A stretch of DNA of 64,000 nt from Prunus persica (lineage: Eukaryota; Streptophyta; Magnoliopsida; Rosales; Rosaceae): contig NC_034014.1 in assembly GCF_000346465.2 (NCBI RefSeq), positions 17,621,542 through 17,685,541 of the forward strand, in the 5' to 3' direction. A program made the position numbers and the translations under genes. A model generated the notes under the pieces. The model saw only the letters and a list, made by a program, of their open reading frames with translations. It was not told where the DNA came from and ran no database searches. This document shows, piece after piece, positions 48,586 to 59,980 of this stretch (position 1 is the first letter of the stretch; every line of letters starts with the position of its first letter).

Positions 48586-49100
48586 TCAAGTCGCAGACAT
48601 CCACAAAGTGCTAGTAGGTTCACATCCAGGTAAAGATGATACAACTTCCATCACTTTGGGAATACTACTGCCCAGTTGCATTTTCATCATCAATGATGTT
48701 GCTGTGCTCCTACTCTCAACTGCACCAACAAGGCGGTCAATTTGACTAGCTAGTTTTTCAGCACCTCCAAGTTTTCTTCCTTTCTTATCTTGCTGTTTTT
48801 TATTCAGTTGTTCAGACGCTCTCCTTTTCCCTTTCCTTGTAGCATTCTTAATAGCTTGAATCATTTCAATTGGATTGGAATCATATGAGTCATCACTTCC
48901 TTCGAGTGGAATAACATCACCCATGGATGCCTCTTCGGTTTCTAGTGGGAGTATACCACATGAAGGTGCCCAAGCATGTTCTCCGATGGCCGTGGTATTC
49001 ATGAACATCCTATCTAGTTTCTCCTCCATCTCAGGATTAATGCCTTTTTTACGCAACTTTACATATTCAGCATTTATCTACTTTATAGGGACATCTGGAT
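48586..49100 (-). pseudogene. L10-interacting-MYB-like / Harbinger ORF1-like C-terminal fragment
   Basis: The open frame runs about 170 codons and contains LETEEASMGDVIPLEGSD, a Lys/Arg-rich stretch (ATRKGKRRASEQLNKKQQ) and a helical tail (IDRLVGAVESRST). This is the typical C-terminal half of plant Myb/SANT-like proteins linked to Harbinger transposons. The Myb domain itself is missing, probably cut off near 49100. It lies upstream of, and in the same orientation as, the transposase, which fits a common two-ORF element. Confidence 0.6.
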
Positions 49101-49149
49101 TGTTAATATAAATATGTGTTAATAAAATAAAAAAAAAGGGAACAATTGC

Positions 49150-49394
49150 CTTTTTTACGCAACTTTGCATGTTCCCATTGTCTATGCTGTAGTTGAAGCT
49201 AACAATAAGAGTTCTTGGATCTGATTTCTTAAGTTGTTGGTATCATATTTAAAAATTGAGACTGGGGCTATTTGGGTGTTCATAAGTGACAAGCAAAAGG
49301 ATCTAGTTCCAACCATTCAAAAAGTTATGCCTACAGCTGAGGATAGAATATGTGTAAGGCATCTTTATAGCAACTTAAAACTTAACATTACACT
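49150..49394 (+). pseudogene. Mutator-like (MULE) transposase fragment
   Basis: Read on the plus strand it gives PIVYAVVEANNKSSWI, a stop, FLKLLV, then WVFISDKQKDLVPTIQ and EDRICVRHLYSNLK. These are conserved parts of the MULE domain, including the D of SDKQK. The Trp codon before FLKLLV is changed to TGA. The fragment ends where the gypsy LTR starts. No continuation is evident after 60754. Confidence 0.75.
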
Positions 49395-50170
49395 TGTAAA
49401 CCACGTATCCTTCTCGTATAAGTAACTTAGGCCCTAGGCTGAGCCTGAACTCGTACTTAACCACGTTGATGAGTAGTCTCCAAGGGAAGATCTGCACACC
49501 CTGAACAGTATCAAAATAAGGGCGACCCGAGGTTGATCCCAGGTTAGCCCCTTCGATGGTTAAGTTAGAAACTAACTTGAGCTGGAGAAGAAATGGATGT
49601 AGGGTTTCCACAGTGAGAATATTTATTACCTTTGTCTAGAGATAGGTGAGGGGTATTTATAGGGGGAGAATGAGAGGAGGTCAAGATATTTTCGGAAGAG
49701 ATCTTTTTCCCTATCTCCCCTACCCTGAGCTACATTTAATGTTCTATTTCAAATCACCATACTGCTTGACAGGAGTCAAGTAGTCAAGTGACATGCAGAA
49801 GAGGATGGGAGATATATTAAATGATCATTCTTCCTCACCAACCTGTTCATTTGAAGAAGAAAGGGTAAAGCGACACTTGGTCGAGAATGGGACCCGTATT
49901 AAAGGACCCTTCTTGCTTGTCAGGTTTGTTCATCACAAGGGCGGAGTGGTCAACTTGACGAAAGCCTGGTCAAGTTTGCTGGTCATCTATGTACCTCTAG
50001 TTTGAACAGAGCGTCTTGATGATCGAGTAAGCACCCAAGCACCCGATCACTGGTCTGATCCTTGGTCCGTCATGCTCCGACTAGTCGGTATGCAAGTCAT
50101 CTAGTCTGTCGTGGCCATGTTGGGTCTTTTGATGGGCTCGGCTCATAGAGATAGTATGAGCTATTTAACA
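49395..50170 (-). repeat. Gypsy 3' LTR
   Basis: 776 bp, about 95% similar by eye to 59981-60754, with small indels near 49435 and 49677. Confidence 0.93.
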
Positions 50171-50544
50171 GTAGCCCCCCAACTCTTAACTCAAGGAGCC
50201 GACCTTGGGTGCGGAGTTGTTCAGTTTTTCACCTTCATCGTGAGCCGAGCCCTTCTTATCCCCTAGGATCAAGTATAGCCCCCAAGTCCGCAGCCGAGGA
50301 ATTTTCTTGAATCATCAATTGTGGCACCAGATTTTGAATTCCGGGTAGTTGAGTGGGGGTGATGTGGCCTAAGTGTATTGGCTGAGTAGGGGCATTTAAT
50401 GGCCTCTAACATCGGGCCTTTTCGAGAGGTCGCGTCGTTCTGCATTATGTCGCTTCAGATGATGGCTATTGTGGAGCGACCACGTGTGGCCATCCTGGCG
50501 GGGGTAGCTGGCGCTCAAACGGTGGAGATGTCATGGTAGTCCTT

Positions 50545-50554
50545 GTATAAAAAG
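50545..50554 (+). promoter_or_regulatory. TATA-like box of the antisense ORF
   Basis: Gtataaaaag on the plus strand, about 360 bp before the first ATG of the antisense ORF (50910). It follows a GC-richer promoter-like stretch. Confidence 0.5.
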
Positions 50555-50909
50555 ACAGGGCAGGCTTCAGTTGAGAACTTTCGCCATTAATCCCGTTTGG
50601 AGAGCTTCCTAGCCGATTTCCGAGCGAATTTCATAGTGCGCCGGTGTTGAAGAGAGGGATTGCTGACAATTTTTTGGGTAAGTTTCTTCTGTCTCTCCTT
50701 CCTCTTCCTTCTTTTCTTCCTTTCTTGCTTGTGTTTCCTTTTGTGTGCCCAGAATCGTCTGGTGTGGAACGTTGTGAATGCTTTTCGCGTTTCTAAGTTT
50801 TCGGAGTGTGTGCTTATTTAGGTGTGTTTTGATTTGTGAAACTCGTCCCCTCCTCCCTTTAGTTGCATTTGGAGTGTATCGTCTGTGAAACATGTAGAGC
50901 CGATCAGAC

Positions 50910-52370
50910 ATGAGTGATTTGCAGGATACGTCGAGTAGCGGGTCTACTTTTAGGGGTGATGAGAAAGATATAGACATGGTAGACGAGATGTACGAGGTGC
51001 CCAAGCAGATGGGCGAGGATATGCCTGTTGGGCTCGGGGGAAATTTTGAGTACAGTAGAGCCAGAGGAAGAGCAGAGAGTGAGGAGGTGGAGAGTGCTGA
51101 GCAGAGTAATGAGGGCGATGAGTAGGGAGACCAAGGAGAAGTAACAATTGCCGTGGCCGAGTCGGGTGGGGAGGCCGAGGCGAGCGTGGGAACTGAGTTG
51201 GCAGAGGGAGGGTGGTCAACTGACGACCATCCAAGTACTGTGACTCAGCAAAAGCTAGATCGGCTTTAGGAGGAATATGCCATACATAGCAATATTAGAT
51301 TGAGGGCACCGATTAGAGATGAGAAGCCGAGCACACCGTCATTGGGGTGGGTGACTTTGTGTGCCGATATGCGAAAACAAGGGGTACGACTGCCTTTGTA
51401 CCCTTTTTTGCAGGAGTGGATAGGTGGACTCAGTGTGGCCCCTCACCAAATGAATCCAAATGTGTATAGGACCATGGTAAGTGTCCAGGTGCAGTAGTGG
51501 CGGGTTCATAGATCCAAGCCTACCGTTAATCAGATGCTACATTGCTTTCTGTTGAAGAGAAGTCCATATCAGGTCGGCTTCTGCTACCTTTAGAGCGCAG
51601 TGGGAAAGATCATTGAAAGTAACCCTCCTCCCAAAAAACGTGGAAACCGCACTGGTTCTATGCATCAGGTGCGTGGGAGTTTGTTGAAGGGGTGGAGCCG
51701 AGGCGACCTAGGATTCAGAGGCGCTTTAGAATGCCAGGTCAGGTGGTCATGCAAGATGCATCCAATAAGCCTTTGTTTGCTTAATACACACATGAATACA
51801 TAGTTGCCTTGTCTCGCTTATGCTTTCTCTCTTTTGTGTTTTTTTTTTTTTTGGTTTTGTTTTGTTTTTTGTTTTTTGTTTTTTGTGTAGTTATGCTAGA
51901 ACCTAACAAGTTTGGTAAGTATTGCAGTGGAGTTGGACCGAGCTAATCTCTCTGCCGCCGAGCAGGATCAAGTGGACGTTGTGCTCGCTTTGCCTAGTAG
52001 CGAAAGGGCCGCAAATAGGCTTCTTGCCAATAAAGGTCTGATCAGCTTCGTAGGTGAGTGTACTGCCCTTTGGTGATAAGTGTAACCATCCTGGTTGGTG
52101 AGTAGCCTTAACTGTTTCGTGTTTACACAGTGATGAGGCCGAGTTGAAGTGACCCTGTTATGCAGGCGAAGTTACTGAAGATGGCCAAGGGTTCCTCTGG
52201 CGAATCGACTGGGGGTTCACACCAAGCTCAGGTGGAGGCCTCTCCCCATATGTCGGTGGCTCGGAGCCAGGCTACTGCAACGACCGCAAGCCCTGCTCGG
52301 GAGCTCGGGAGCTCAGAAAAGGCGAGCGGACGAGCAATTACCCCAAGATACGAAGAAAAGGCGGGTGGAA
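50910..52370 (+). pseudogene. Antisense ORF of the gypsy element (putative gypsy-type transposon protein, PF04195-like)
   Basis: On the strand opposite to gag-pol, ATG at 50910 opens an acidic N-terminus (MSDLQDTSSSGSTFRGDE). After a TAG (about 51123) and another break, the segment 51300-51590 reads GVRLPLYPFLQEWIG, SVAPHQMNPNVYRTM and VNQMLHCFLLKRSPYQVGFCYL. This is the pattern of the plant 'putative gypsy type transposon' family. Splice-like borders occur at about 51890, 51915-51935, 52052 and 52164 (ttatgcag). The last exon encodes MAKGSSGESTGGSH and is cut at 52370 by a CACTA terminus. The function of such antisense ORFs is not established. At least three stops or shifts make this copy defective. 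Confidence 0.6.
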
Positions 52371-54660
52371 CACTACAAGAAAAACATGCCTTCTATGACG
52401 AAATTATATGTAACGCTCAAAATTTTATCACATTTACCAAAGATAAGTGAGGAAATTTTACAAATCGTCACATAAGGGTCTTCCCAGGACGCAAAAATAT
52501 TTTTGCAACTTTTTCGTCACATAATTTTTTGGAACCATCACATATTGATTTGCGCAAAATGTTGGAGCCAAAACGAAAAGATTAAATGTGACGAACATGC
52601 GGAATGCATCACACAACATGAATGGCAAGCCCAAATAAGATGATGTGCAGCATCACTTATGCCCATAAAAAAACAAAAAAAAATATCCCCAAGACATCTA
52701 AAACCTAATTCATCGCTTCACACTTCATCTTCCTTGACAGCATCAGCGCTCCCATCTACCTCCAACCACCAAGCACCGACGACGACCACCACTACGCCTC
52801 CACCTCCTCTTCTCCGGCAACGACAACTACTTCTTCGTCGTCCTCCTCTCTCTCTCTCTATCCCCCCTTCGCATGACCCATTCTCCCTCATTTAAATACC
52901 AACAAATTCTCTCTCAATCCTATTAGCCCAACGATAACCAGTGTTAATTAAGTTCACGTTCCACTGGTAAACAACCACAGGCAAACATTGTTGTAGTACT
53001 ATTCCTGGTTGTTAATTTGATATGTTCATTGGGATTTTCTTGAATATTTTGGATAAAATTGAATTGGAAAGCTGATAATTTCTTCTGTTGTGCTTGAGGT
53101 AAGTTTCTTTTAATTTGTGCTGCGTAGTAGTGATATATTAATGCTTTGAGGTTTTCTTTTTCAGAGTTTAGTTGTTGAGAAAATTGAGGAAATGGAAGGG
53201 AAATAAAGCTAAATCTGTCTATTTTTCTTCTTTGGTTTTTCTGTTAGTTTAATTCCCTCATCATAGTGTTTGAAATTTACAATGGCAACAAGTTCTTGCT
53301 AGGATCCAGCAAAGTCTGTCAAAATAGATCCGGTGAATGGTCAAAGTTATTGAGGTTCTGCTTTCCCTCCTATATGGGTATCTGCAAGTCCTTGCTATGG
53401 CGAGAATGATTAACAATGTTGAGTATTGATAGGAATTGCTGCTTGTGATTAAAATCCAACTCTATTAGTGAAGAAAGTTTCTTATATGCTCCTGTTTACT
53501 TGTCAACCAAAACATGCAAGTTGGGTTTTTCAATTTCTTGCATTTTTTCCAAGTATAATAGAATCTAAGAACCAAGAAAGATTATAATCCATAGGAATTT
53601 CTAGCAAGACCAGTTCTGCTCTAGTACAAATACTCATTCTTTGTAAAATTTAAATAAAAAATTGTCATAGACAATACTTGTATCTTTGGTTGTTGAGAGG
53701 ACTTCATAGTAACAAATCTAGGCACCTTATAAGTTCTGGCATTAATATTTTTTAAATTTTGCTATTTTAGGAATCTTGGAATTTTTTTTTATGTACTTAT
53801 CTTGTGGCCCTGGGTTTGCATAGTTAATGACAATGGTGTAATTGATTTTGGTTTATATATGCTAAGTATTCAATTTGATATGTCATAATGTTGTTGTATA
53901 TTCAATGCATTATCTGGTGTAATCGATCTTAATGTCGTCTTTGAATTTACATTGGTGGCCTTAGGATCCCCTTGTACTGTGATCAGGGCTTAATTTTTTA
54001 CACAATTATGGAACTGAAAGTTTTAGCTTTGAACAGGTATTATTCAATACCAAATTGGTATGCTCTTTCCTCTATTTAAATGAGTTAAATTATGTAACCT
54101 TTCAAATAATGTTGCCCTGAGAAAGTGATAAGTTGGCATAACTGTCTTTTATGTTGGTCTGTTTTTTATATTACAACCGGTAGTACTTTAGAAGAAATAA
54201 GATGATAATGTGTAGAGCTGAAGGATTTCTCGTCATGCCATTGGGCTGTGCCATTGTTGATGACAATGAGAGTCAGTGTTCAGTTTCTTGTGTCCAACTC
54301 TTTTATTTGTTGTGTCAGATGAGAAATTTTTCCTATGGTTTATGAGTGGGTTTAGTTAGGGTTATGCTTTAGGATATAGAATTTGAAGCTTAATCTCATG
54401 AATATATGTGTCACCAAAACTAAGGATCCATTTGGATGGTGTGGTTCCAAATCTAGGGATTTAGATGACATTATAAGGTCAAATTGTTTGTTTAGGCTAC
54501 TACAATCCATGTAAGCTTTGACAATTTTACAGGCTGCAGTCGCTGTTCAAGCTGGTGTTTGCATGGATATTTTTGCTGTTACAAATGAGTATACTGATTT
54601 GGCATCTCTGAAGTTTCTTAGTGTAGAAATTTGAGTTCAAACAATGTATAGAAATGAATA
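52371..54660. mobile_element. CACTA-ended insertion with captured host sequence, one end only
   Basis: It begins CACTACAAGAAAAACATGCC, a standard CACTA terminus, in the middle of the antisense ORF. Words like gtcacata / tatgtgac are repeated in the first 250 bp, as in subterminal regions. No matching cttgtagtg end was found before the gypsy integrase resumes near 54690, so the right end was deleted together with part of integrase. The interior has a leader-like, Thr/Pro-codon-rich stretch (52660-52900), intron-like DNA, and an exon-like segment at 54533-54630. The right limit is approximate. Confidence 0.6.
54533..54630 (+). pseudogene. Captured exon resembling SEC23/SEC24-family trafficking protein
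   Basis: After a good acceptor (gacaattttacag) one frame reads AAVAVQAGVCMDIFAV then TNEYTDLASLKFLSVE. It is highly protein-like and resembles the trunk-domain motif (…VDIFA…YTDLASLK) of plant SEC23/SEC24-type COPII proteins. The next expected residues are lost: the frame hits a stop just after (aaatttga). No flanking exons could be identified with confidence, so this is read as a transduplicated fragment in the CACTA element. The family call is from memory of the motif only. Confidence 0.5.
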
Positions 54661-54689
54661 TACATATTGTATATTCAAAGATCGATAGG

Positions 54690-55680
54690 GATCACCCCAG
54701 TTTTTTCTTGAGCATTCACTTGAGGAGCTTGTTAACTGCCTCCACCTAGCCATTTGCTTGTGGGTGAGCTAGGGATGAAAATCGGAGGTTAATTTTCAGG
54801 TCAAAACAAAAGTCGCGGAATTTATTACAGTCGAACTACTTTCCGTTGTCAGTCATAATGGTGCGGGGAATGCTGAAACGACAGACAATGTTTTTCCATA
54901 TGAAATTCTGCACCTTTGTTGTTGTGGTAGTTGCCAACGATTCTGCCTCGGCCCATTTGGTGAAGTAATCAATGGCGACGACAGCATAAGTAGTATGTCC
55001 CTTCCTCATGGGCATAGACCCGATCAAGTCCAGCCTCCACTGGGCGAATGGCCAGGGGCTGGTCATGGTGGTTAGGGTATGTTTGCGAAGAACTAGCAAG
55101 GTCGGCAAGAAGCGGCTAACCGTTTGGCATCGGCACTCATGGTAGGCCAAAAGTATCCTCATCAAATCACATTGTGTGCCATTGCCTGGGCTGCAGCGTG
55201 ATCGCCACAAATCCCTTCATGGACTTCCTGGAGGCCCTCGAGTCCTTTTGTAGGGGTAACGCATAGGAGCAGGGGCAGGGAGTGACCCCGTTTGTACAAC
55301 TTTTGGCCCAGGATGGTGTAGCGTGCAGCTCTAGCCTGGATTTGTCGAGCCTGGATCTTGTCCTGGGGGAGTATGCCACTAGTTCGAAATGCCCATATTG
55401 GCATCATCCACGTTATCGCCTCGTCCACGACCATGCTCGTGTAGTCCATCCGGTCTATGCTTTTTTCAGCCAGGTATTCAATGGGGATGTTACGGGTGAG
55501 CTCGGTATCGAGGGCCGAGGCGAGGCAAGCCAGTGAGTCAACTTGAGTATTCTTGGCGCGGGGGATCTGAGTGATAGTATGTGATTGGAAGGAAGAGAGG
55601 AGTTCCTTGACCTTGTGGACATAGGCGGTGATGTGCTACTCCCGAGCCTGCTACTCATCCGTGACTTGGTTAACCACAAA
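54690..55680 (-). pseudogene. Gypsy integrase, truncated and broken
   Basis: On the minus strand the zinc-binding part (YTILGQKLYKRG, HEGICGDHAAAQAMAH) leads to the catalytic core (WRLDLIGSMPMRKG, VAIDYFTKWAEAESLA, TIMTDNGK). The end (AHPQANG, VEAVNKLLK) shows the final Glu zone. A frame change separates the zinc and core parts near 55170, and a stop occurs after TDNGK near 54836. Downstream of about 54690 the reading is lost to the nested insertion. Confidence 0.8.
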
Positions 55681-58231
55681 TTGCAAGTCGTTGCTGATGT
55701 TAATGTGCTCTGCTCCTAGTTCATTTGCCAAGTGAACCGGCAAGGAAGGCTTCATATTCTGCCTCATTATTTCACGCATGGAAGTGAAAACGTAGAGCAT
55801 ACTCCACCATGATCCCGTTAGGGGATATTAAGACCAAGCTTGCGCCACAACCGTGTAAATTGGATGCACCATCGACATAGAAGGTCCATCGTGGCAAGGT
55901 CAGTCGGTAGATAAATTGGACGCCCCGTCGACATATAAGGTCCATCATGGTGTCCTACTGCGGTAGTGCCGGGATTGGGGTAGGCATCAGGGCCTTTAGA
56001 GGGTCGTCACATACTGGGAAGGTGAACTTTGAAATGAAATCAGCAATGGCTTGCGCCTTCATGGCTTTGCAGCGCTAGTAGGTGATATAAAGCTCACCCA
56101 GTTCTACCGACCATTTGATAAGTTGGCCCGAGGTCTCGGGTTTCCTCAAGACCAGGCTTAGTGGCTGGTCGGTTAGAACTAGGACGGAATGGGCTTGGAA
56201 GTAAGGGTACAGCTTTCGACCGATATGACTAGAGCGAGGGCCAACTTTTCGATGGCTAGGTACCGACTCTCGGTATCTAACAATGCCTTGCTCACGTAGT
56301 AGACGGGGTGCTATACCTTGTCTTGATTTTTTTGATAGTGTGGGATAGTACGACAGATAGGTAGAGGGACAGTACGTCCCATATGTCAAGTTTTGATAGT
56401 GTGGGAGCCTGTCCTATATGCGTCTTCAGTTGTTCGAAAGCCAGGGCACACTCGGGTGTCCAATCTACCACCTTCTTATTCCCTTTGAGTGATTTGAAGA
56501 AAGAGAGACACATGTCCGTGGCTTTGAAGATGAACCGATTCAGCACCGCTACACGCCCAGTCAAGCTTTGGACCTCCTTCCAAGTCCTGGGCTGAGACAT
56601 TCCAATTACGGCCTGGATTTTCTCTAGATTAGCCTCAATACCTCTGTGGTTGACCATGAACCATAGGAGTTTCCCCGAGCCGACCCAGAATGCACACTTG
56701 GCCGGATTTAACTTCATGTCATACCTTCGTAGGATGGCGAAGGTTATGGCGAGGTCGGCGATGTGATGCTCGACTCGGACACTTTTGACTAGCATGTCGT
56801 CGACATAGACCTCCATGATTTTGCCTATGTGGTCGAAAAACATGAGGTTAACTAAGGGTTGATATGTGGCTCCCACATTCTTGAGGCCAAATGGCACCTG
56901 ATAGCAATACGTGCCACGATCGGTAATGAACGACGTGCTTTCCTGGTCAGCTGGGTGCATACGAATTTGGTTGTACCCTGAGTAGGCGTCCATAAAGCTT
57001 AACAGTTCCTGCCCTGTTATCACATCAACTAGTTGGTCAATTCTTGGTAAAGAAAAGCTATCCCTAGGGCATGCCTTGTTGAGGTTGGTGAAACCGACAC
57101 ACATACGCCATTTATCTTCCTTCTTTCAGACCATGACGGCGTTTGGGAGGTATCTAAGGTAATCTACTGGATGAATGAAGTTATTCTTCAGTAGCTTGTC
57201 ACCTTTGTTTTTATCATGGCGTACCGGACGGCATCGTACGCCCGACATTTCTGGCCAACAGGTCGGTGCTGTGGGTCTATGCTGAGGCGGTGGGTGATGA
57301 TGTCAGGGCTAATGCCACACATATCCTCGTAGGTCCAAGCAAAGACATCCATATCCTTTCTTAAGAACTCGACCAATTTATGGCGGTTGAGGGGAGTAAG
57401 TTGGGAGCCAATTCTTAAGAGTCGACCCAAGTGGTCAGGAGAATGTGCTACATGTTCTAGCTCCTCAACCGATTATAGGTTCACAGGGCTGATCTCTCCT
57501 CTAGGGTCGGCGACCGTGGAAGAGGCAGTGAGGTCAGCACCATTGTAGGTCTCTACATAGAATGCTTTGTAGGTCAATTTAGATTTCAATTTTACAGAGG
57601 AGGCGTAGCAAGTCTAAGCTGATTCCTAGTCTCCGTGAATGATATCGACCCCATGAGGTGTATGGAACTTTATAAGTAGCACTCGCACGTTGATGAAGAG
57701 ATTCAAGTCGTCAATAGCGGGACAACCGAGGATGACGTTGTATGATGAAGGGCACTCGGCCACAATAAAGTCCATAGTGATGCTGGCTTGCCTCGGGTAC
57801 ACCCCTATGGATAGGGTCAGATGCATGTGGCTGAGGGGCTACACCTGCCCTCTCATAAAAGCTATGAGGGTTGGGCAGCATCAGTCGAGGAGCCTCTCAC
57901 TGACCCCCAGCTGTTTGAAGGCATCAAAAAAAATGATGTTCACGGAACTGCGTCCGTCTAGAAATACTTGAGCTACCTCACAATGGGCTATTTCAGCCAA
58001 GATTACCAAAGCGCCGTGATGGGGAAAGGTGACGAACATGGTGTTGTAGGGGGAGAATGTGATCGGCTCATTCTCTGCTGTGGGTCGAGTGGGCAGTTTC
58101 TCAGTTACTTCCATCACCATAACCTCAGATGCTTCACGTCGGTAGGCCCTTGCATAACCCTTTATGGCTCTGTTCGAGTTGCCAGCCACAGTTAGCCTTC
58201 CTAAAATGGTGGCTATGTTTACCCGAGACAC
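55681..58231 (-). pseudogene. Gypsy protease, reverse transcriptase and RNase H, broken
   Basis: The protease region is at 58231-57626: HCEVAQVFLDGRSSVNIIF has the active-site D but Arg where DGGS-type Gly is usual. RT starts at about 57430. It continues with VGFTNLNKACPRDSFSLPRIDQLV, PFGLKNVGATYQ and YVDDM (56793-56807). RNase H follows (VDWTPECALAFEQLK then a damaged stretch to about 55690). Stops lie between 57188 and 57104 and near 56340, with several frame changes. The order is normal for gypsy pol. Confidence 0.85.
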
Positions 58232-58414
58232 CCCTAGTTTGTCATTGACCTCGCTTTGTGCATGGACGTCTATGGGTGTTGCGTCTCCCGTGACATATTC
58301 TTTTAATCTCCCGCGCCTTATTAGTGCTTATATCTCTTCCTTTAGTTGATAAAAGTCGTCCATATGGTGGCCATCATCGCGGTGATACTACAATACTTGC
58401 TATCATCCCTTCCT

Positions 58415-58668
58415 CCTCGGTAAGGGAACTTTATCCTCTTCGGGTTAGGGAGCTCATCTACTATCACTGTAAATATCTCCCCCTTTTATTTGTTCAGGAG
58501 GGTATAATTTGTGTACTGGTTGTACTTTTATGGTCTCTTCCTCGGTAAGGGAACTTTATCCTCTTCGGGTTAGGGAGCTCATCTACTATCACTGTAAATA
58601 TCTCCCCCTTTGATTTGTTCAGGAGGGTATAATCTGTGTACTGGTTGTACTTTTATGGTCTGGCCTCG
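58415..58668. repeat. 125-bp direct tandem duplication in gypsy gag/protease spacer
   Basis: The segment from cctcggtaagggaactttatcc to gtacttttatggtct occurs twice, with starts 125 bp apart (about 58416 and 58541), and differs at two bases. Confidence 0.9.
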
Positions 58669-58734
58669 TTCCTCCGAGCCAAGGATCTTGACTCTCCCTT
58701 CTTTCGCTTTGCTAATCGATCATAGGCATAGTCA

Positions 58735-59893
58735 TTAAGCCTCTTTTGCCTTGGTGATTAGGTTTCTGACACCGACCCTGCGGTAGCCTTTCTCGCCAGG
58801 TTCAACTGTTAGGCTCAGTAGTAGCTCGTGGCTTCGCGGAGGAGGTCCTTGTATGTTTCTAAGGGGTTTCTCGTAAGGGAAAAGTAGTAGTATCCTCCCT
58901 AGAGTCCACCCATCACATCCCTCACAACGTGCGTATTTACTGTGTATAGTCAATCAGAGTTTCTCGTTGAATCGAGTGATATAATCTCTGAGTTTCTCGT
59001 TGGGCCATTGTCTGACCGTGGACAAGTCATTTGCTGTGTATCGTCAATTAGAGATGATTATGTATCTTTCTAAGAAAACCTTCCTAAGCTCGACGAAAGA
59101 GCTTATGGACTCTAGGGCGAGTCTTTTGAACCAACTCCTGGCTAAGCCTTTGAGAGTTGTTCAGGAACATGTGGCACTTGGTCGCCTCATTTGTGCCGCG
59201 ACCTTCCATGGCATACCGAAAGTTATCTAAGTGGTTGTACGGGTCGATCATACCATCATATAAGGGGATTTTCGGAGTTTTTGAATCCCCTATCACCCGA
59301 GCATTCAATAGGTCCTGGGCATATAGTAGTGGGATTTCCTCCTCGGTGAACTCCGGTCCCCTTGGCATCTTCGATTTCTCAACCTACCCGAGCCGATCCC
59401 ACACACTCCTCAACTCACTAGTGACCAGGTCTCTAAGTTGAGAGGTAATGCCATCAACTTCTTCCTCGGCCTCCTATGAGCCGTCCTAATTTTTCCCTTT
59501 GCGAAGGTTTCCTACCAGGCGTTTGTTGGGCTCCCGCCAGGCTTTTTTCTCCTTCATAATGTTTCTTGCATCGGCCACGTTTCGCCTTGGTGTTTCAGCT
59601 GCTGTTGACGAGGACGAGGCTTTATCGGTACTTCTAGCGCTGGTCAGCTCGGGTTCCCCTTGCGCTTGCACCTGGTCAGCCAACTCAGCCTGGTTCTCTT
59701 GCAATATCTCATTTTGTGCGCGGAGGTTGTTGCTGAGATTCTGTACGTCGTTTACACCCTTCAGGATCCAGCTCATCTTCCCTTCCAGGCTCTTCAGGCG
59801 ATCCGACCTCAGCTTTTCCTTCCTTCGCCTCTAGCCATTACTCCCAGCTGCGCTCGAGGAGGCCTTCTTCCTGAGGTGCTGATTTCTCAGCAT
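58735..59893 (-). pseudogene. Gypsy gag, broken
   Basis: ATG at 59893 lies about 90 bp after the PBS. The N-terminal part has MLRNQHLRKKASSS, then a stop near 59833, then a helical stretch (VNDVQNLSNNLRAQNE). The conserved plant gypsy gag core follows in another frame at 59368-59084: TPKIPLYDGMIDPYNHLDNF and RYAMEGRGTNEATKCH. The C-terminal part at 58953-58735 is again in a different frame. At least three lesions. Confidence 0.8.
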
Positions 59894-59962
59894 GGCTTGG
59901 TTGTGCTCGTGTCGATGCTCAAATGGAAGAAGGGATGCAGCTTCTGTTCGTAAAGAAGTTTT

Positions 59963-59980
59963 CCCACAGACGGCGCCAAA
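59963..59980 (-). other. Primer-binding site of the gypsy element
   Basis: TTTGGCGCCGTCTGTGGG on the minus strand, directly beside the 5' LTR. This is a common PBS zone in plant gypsy elements. It fixes the orientation. Confidence 0.85.
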
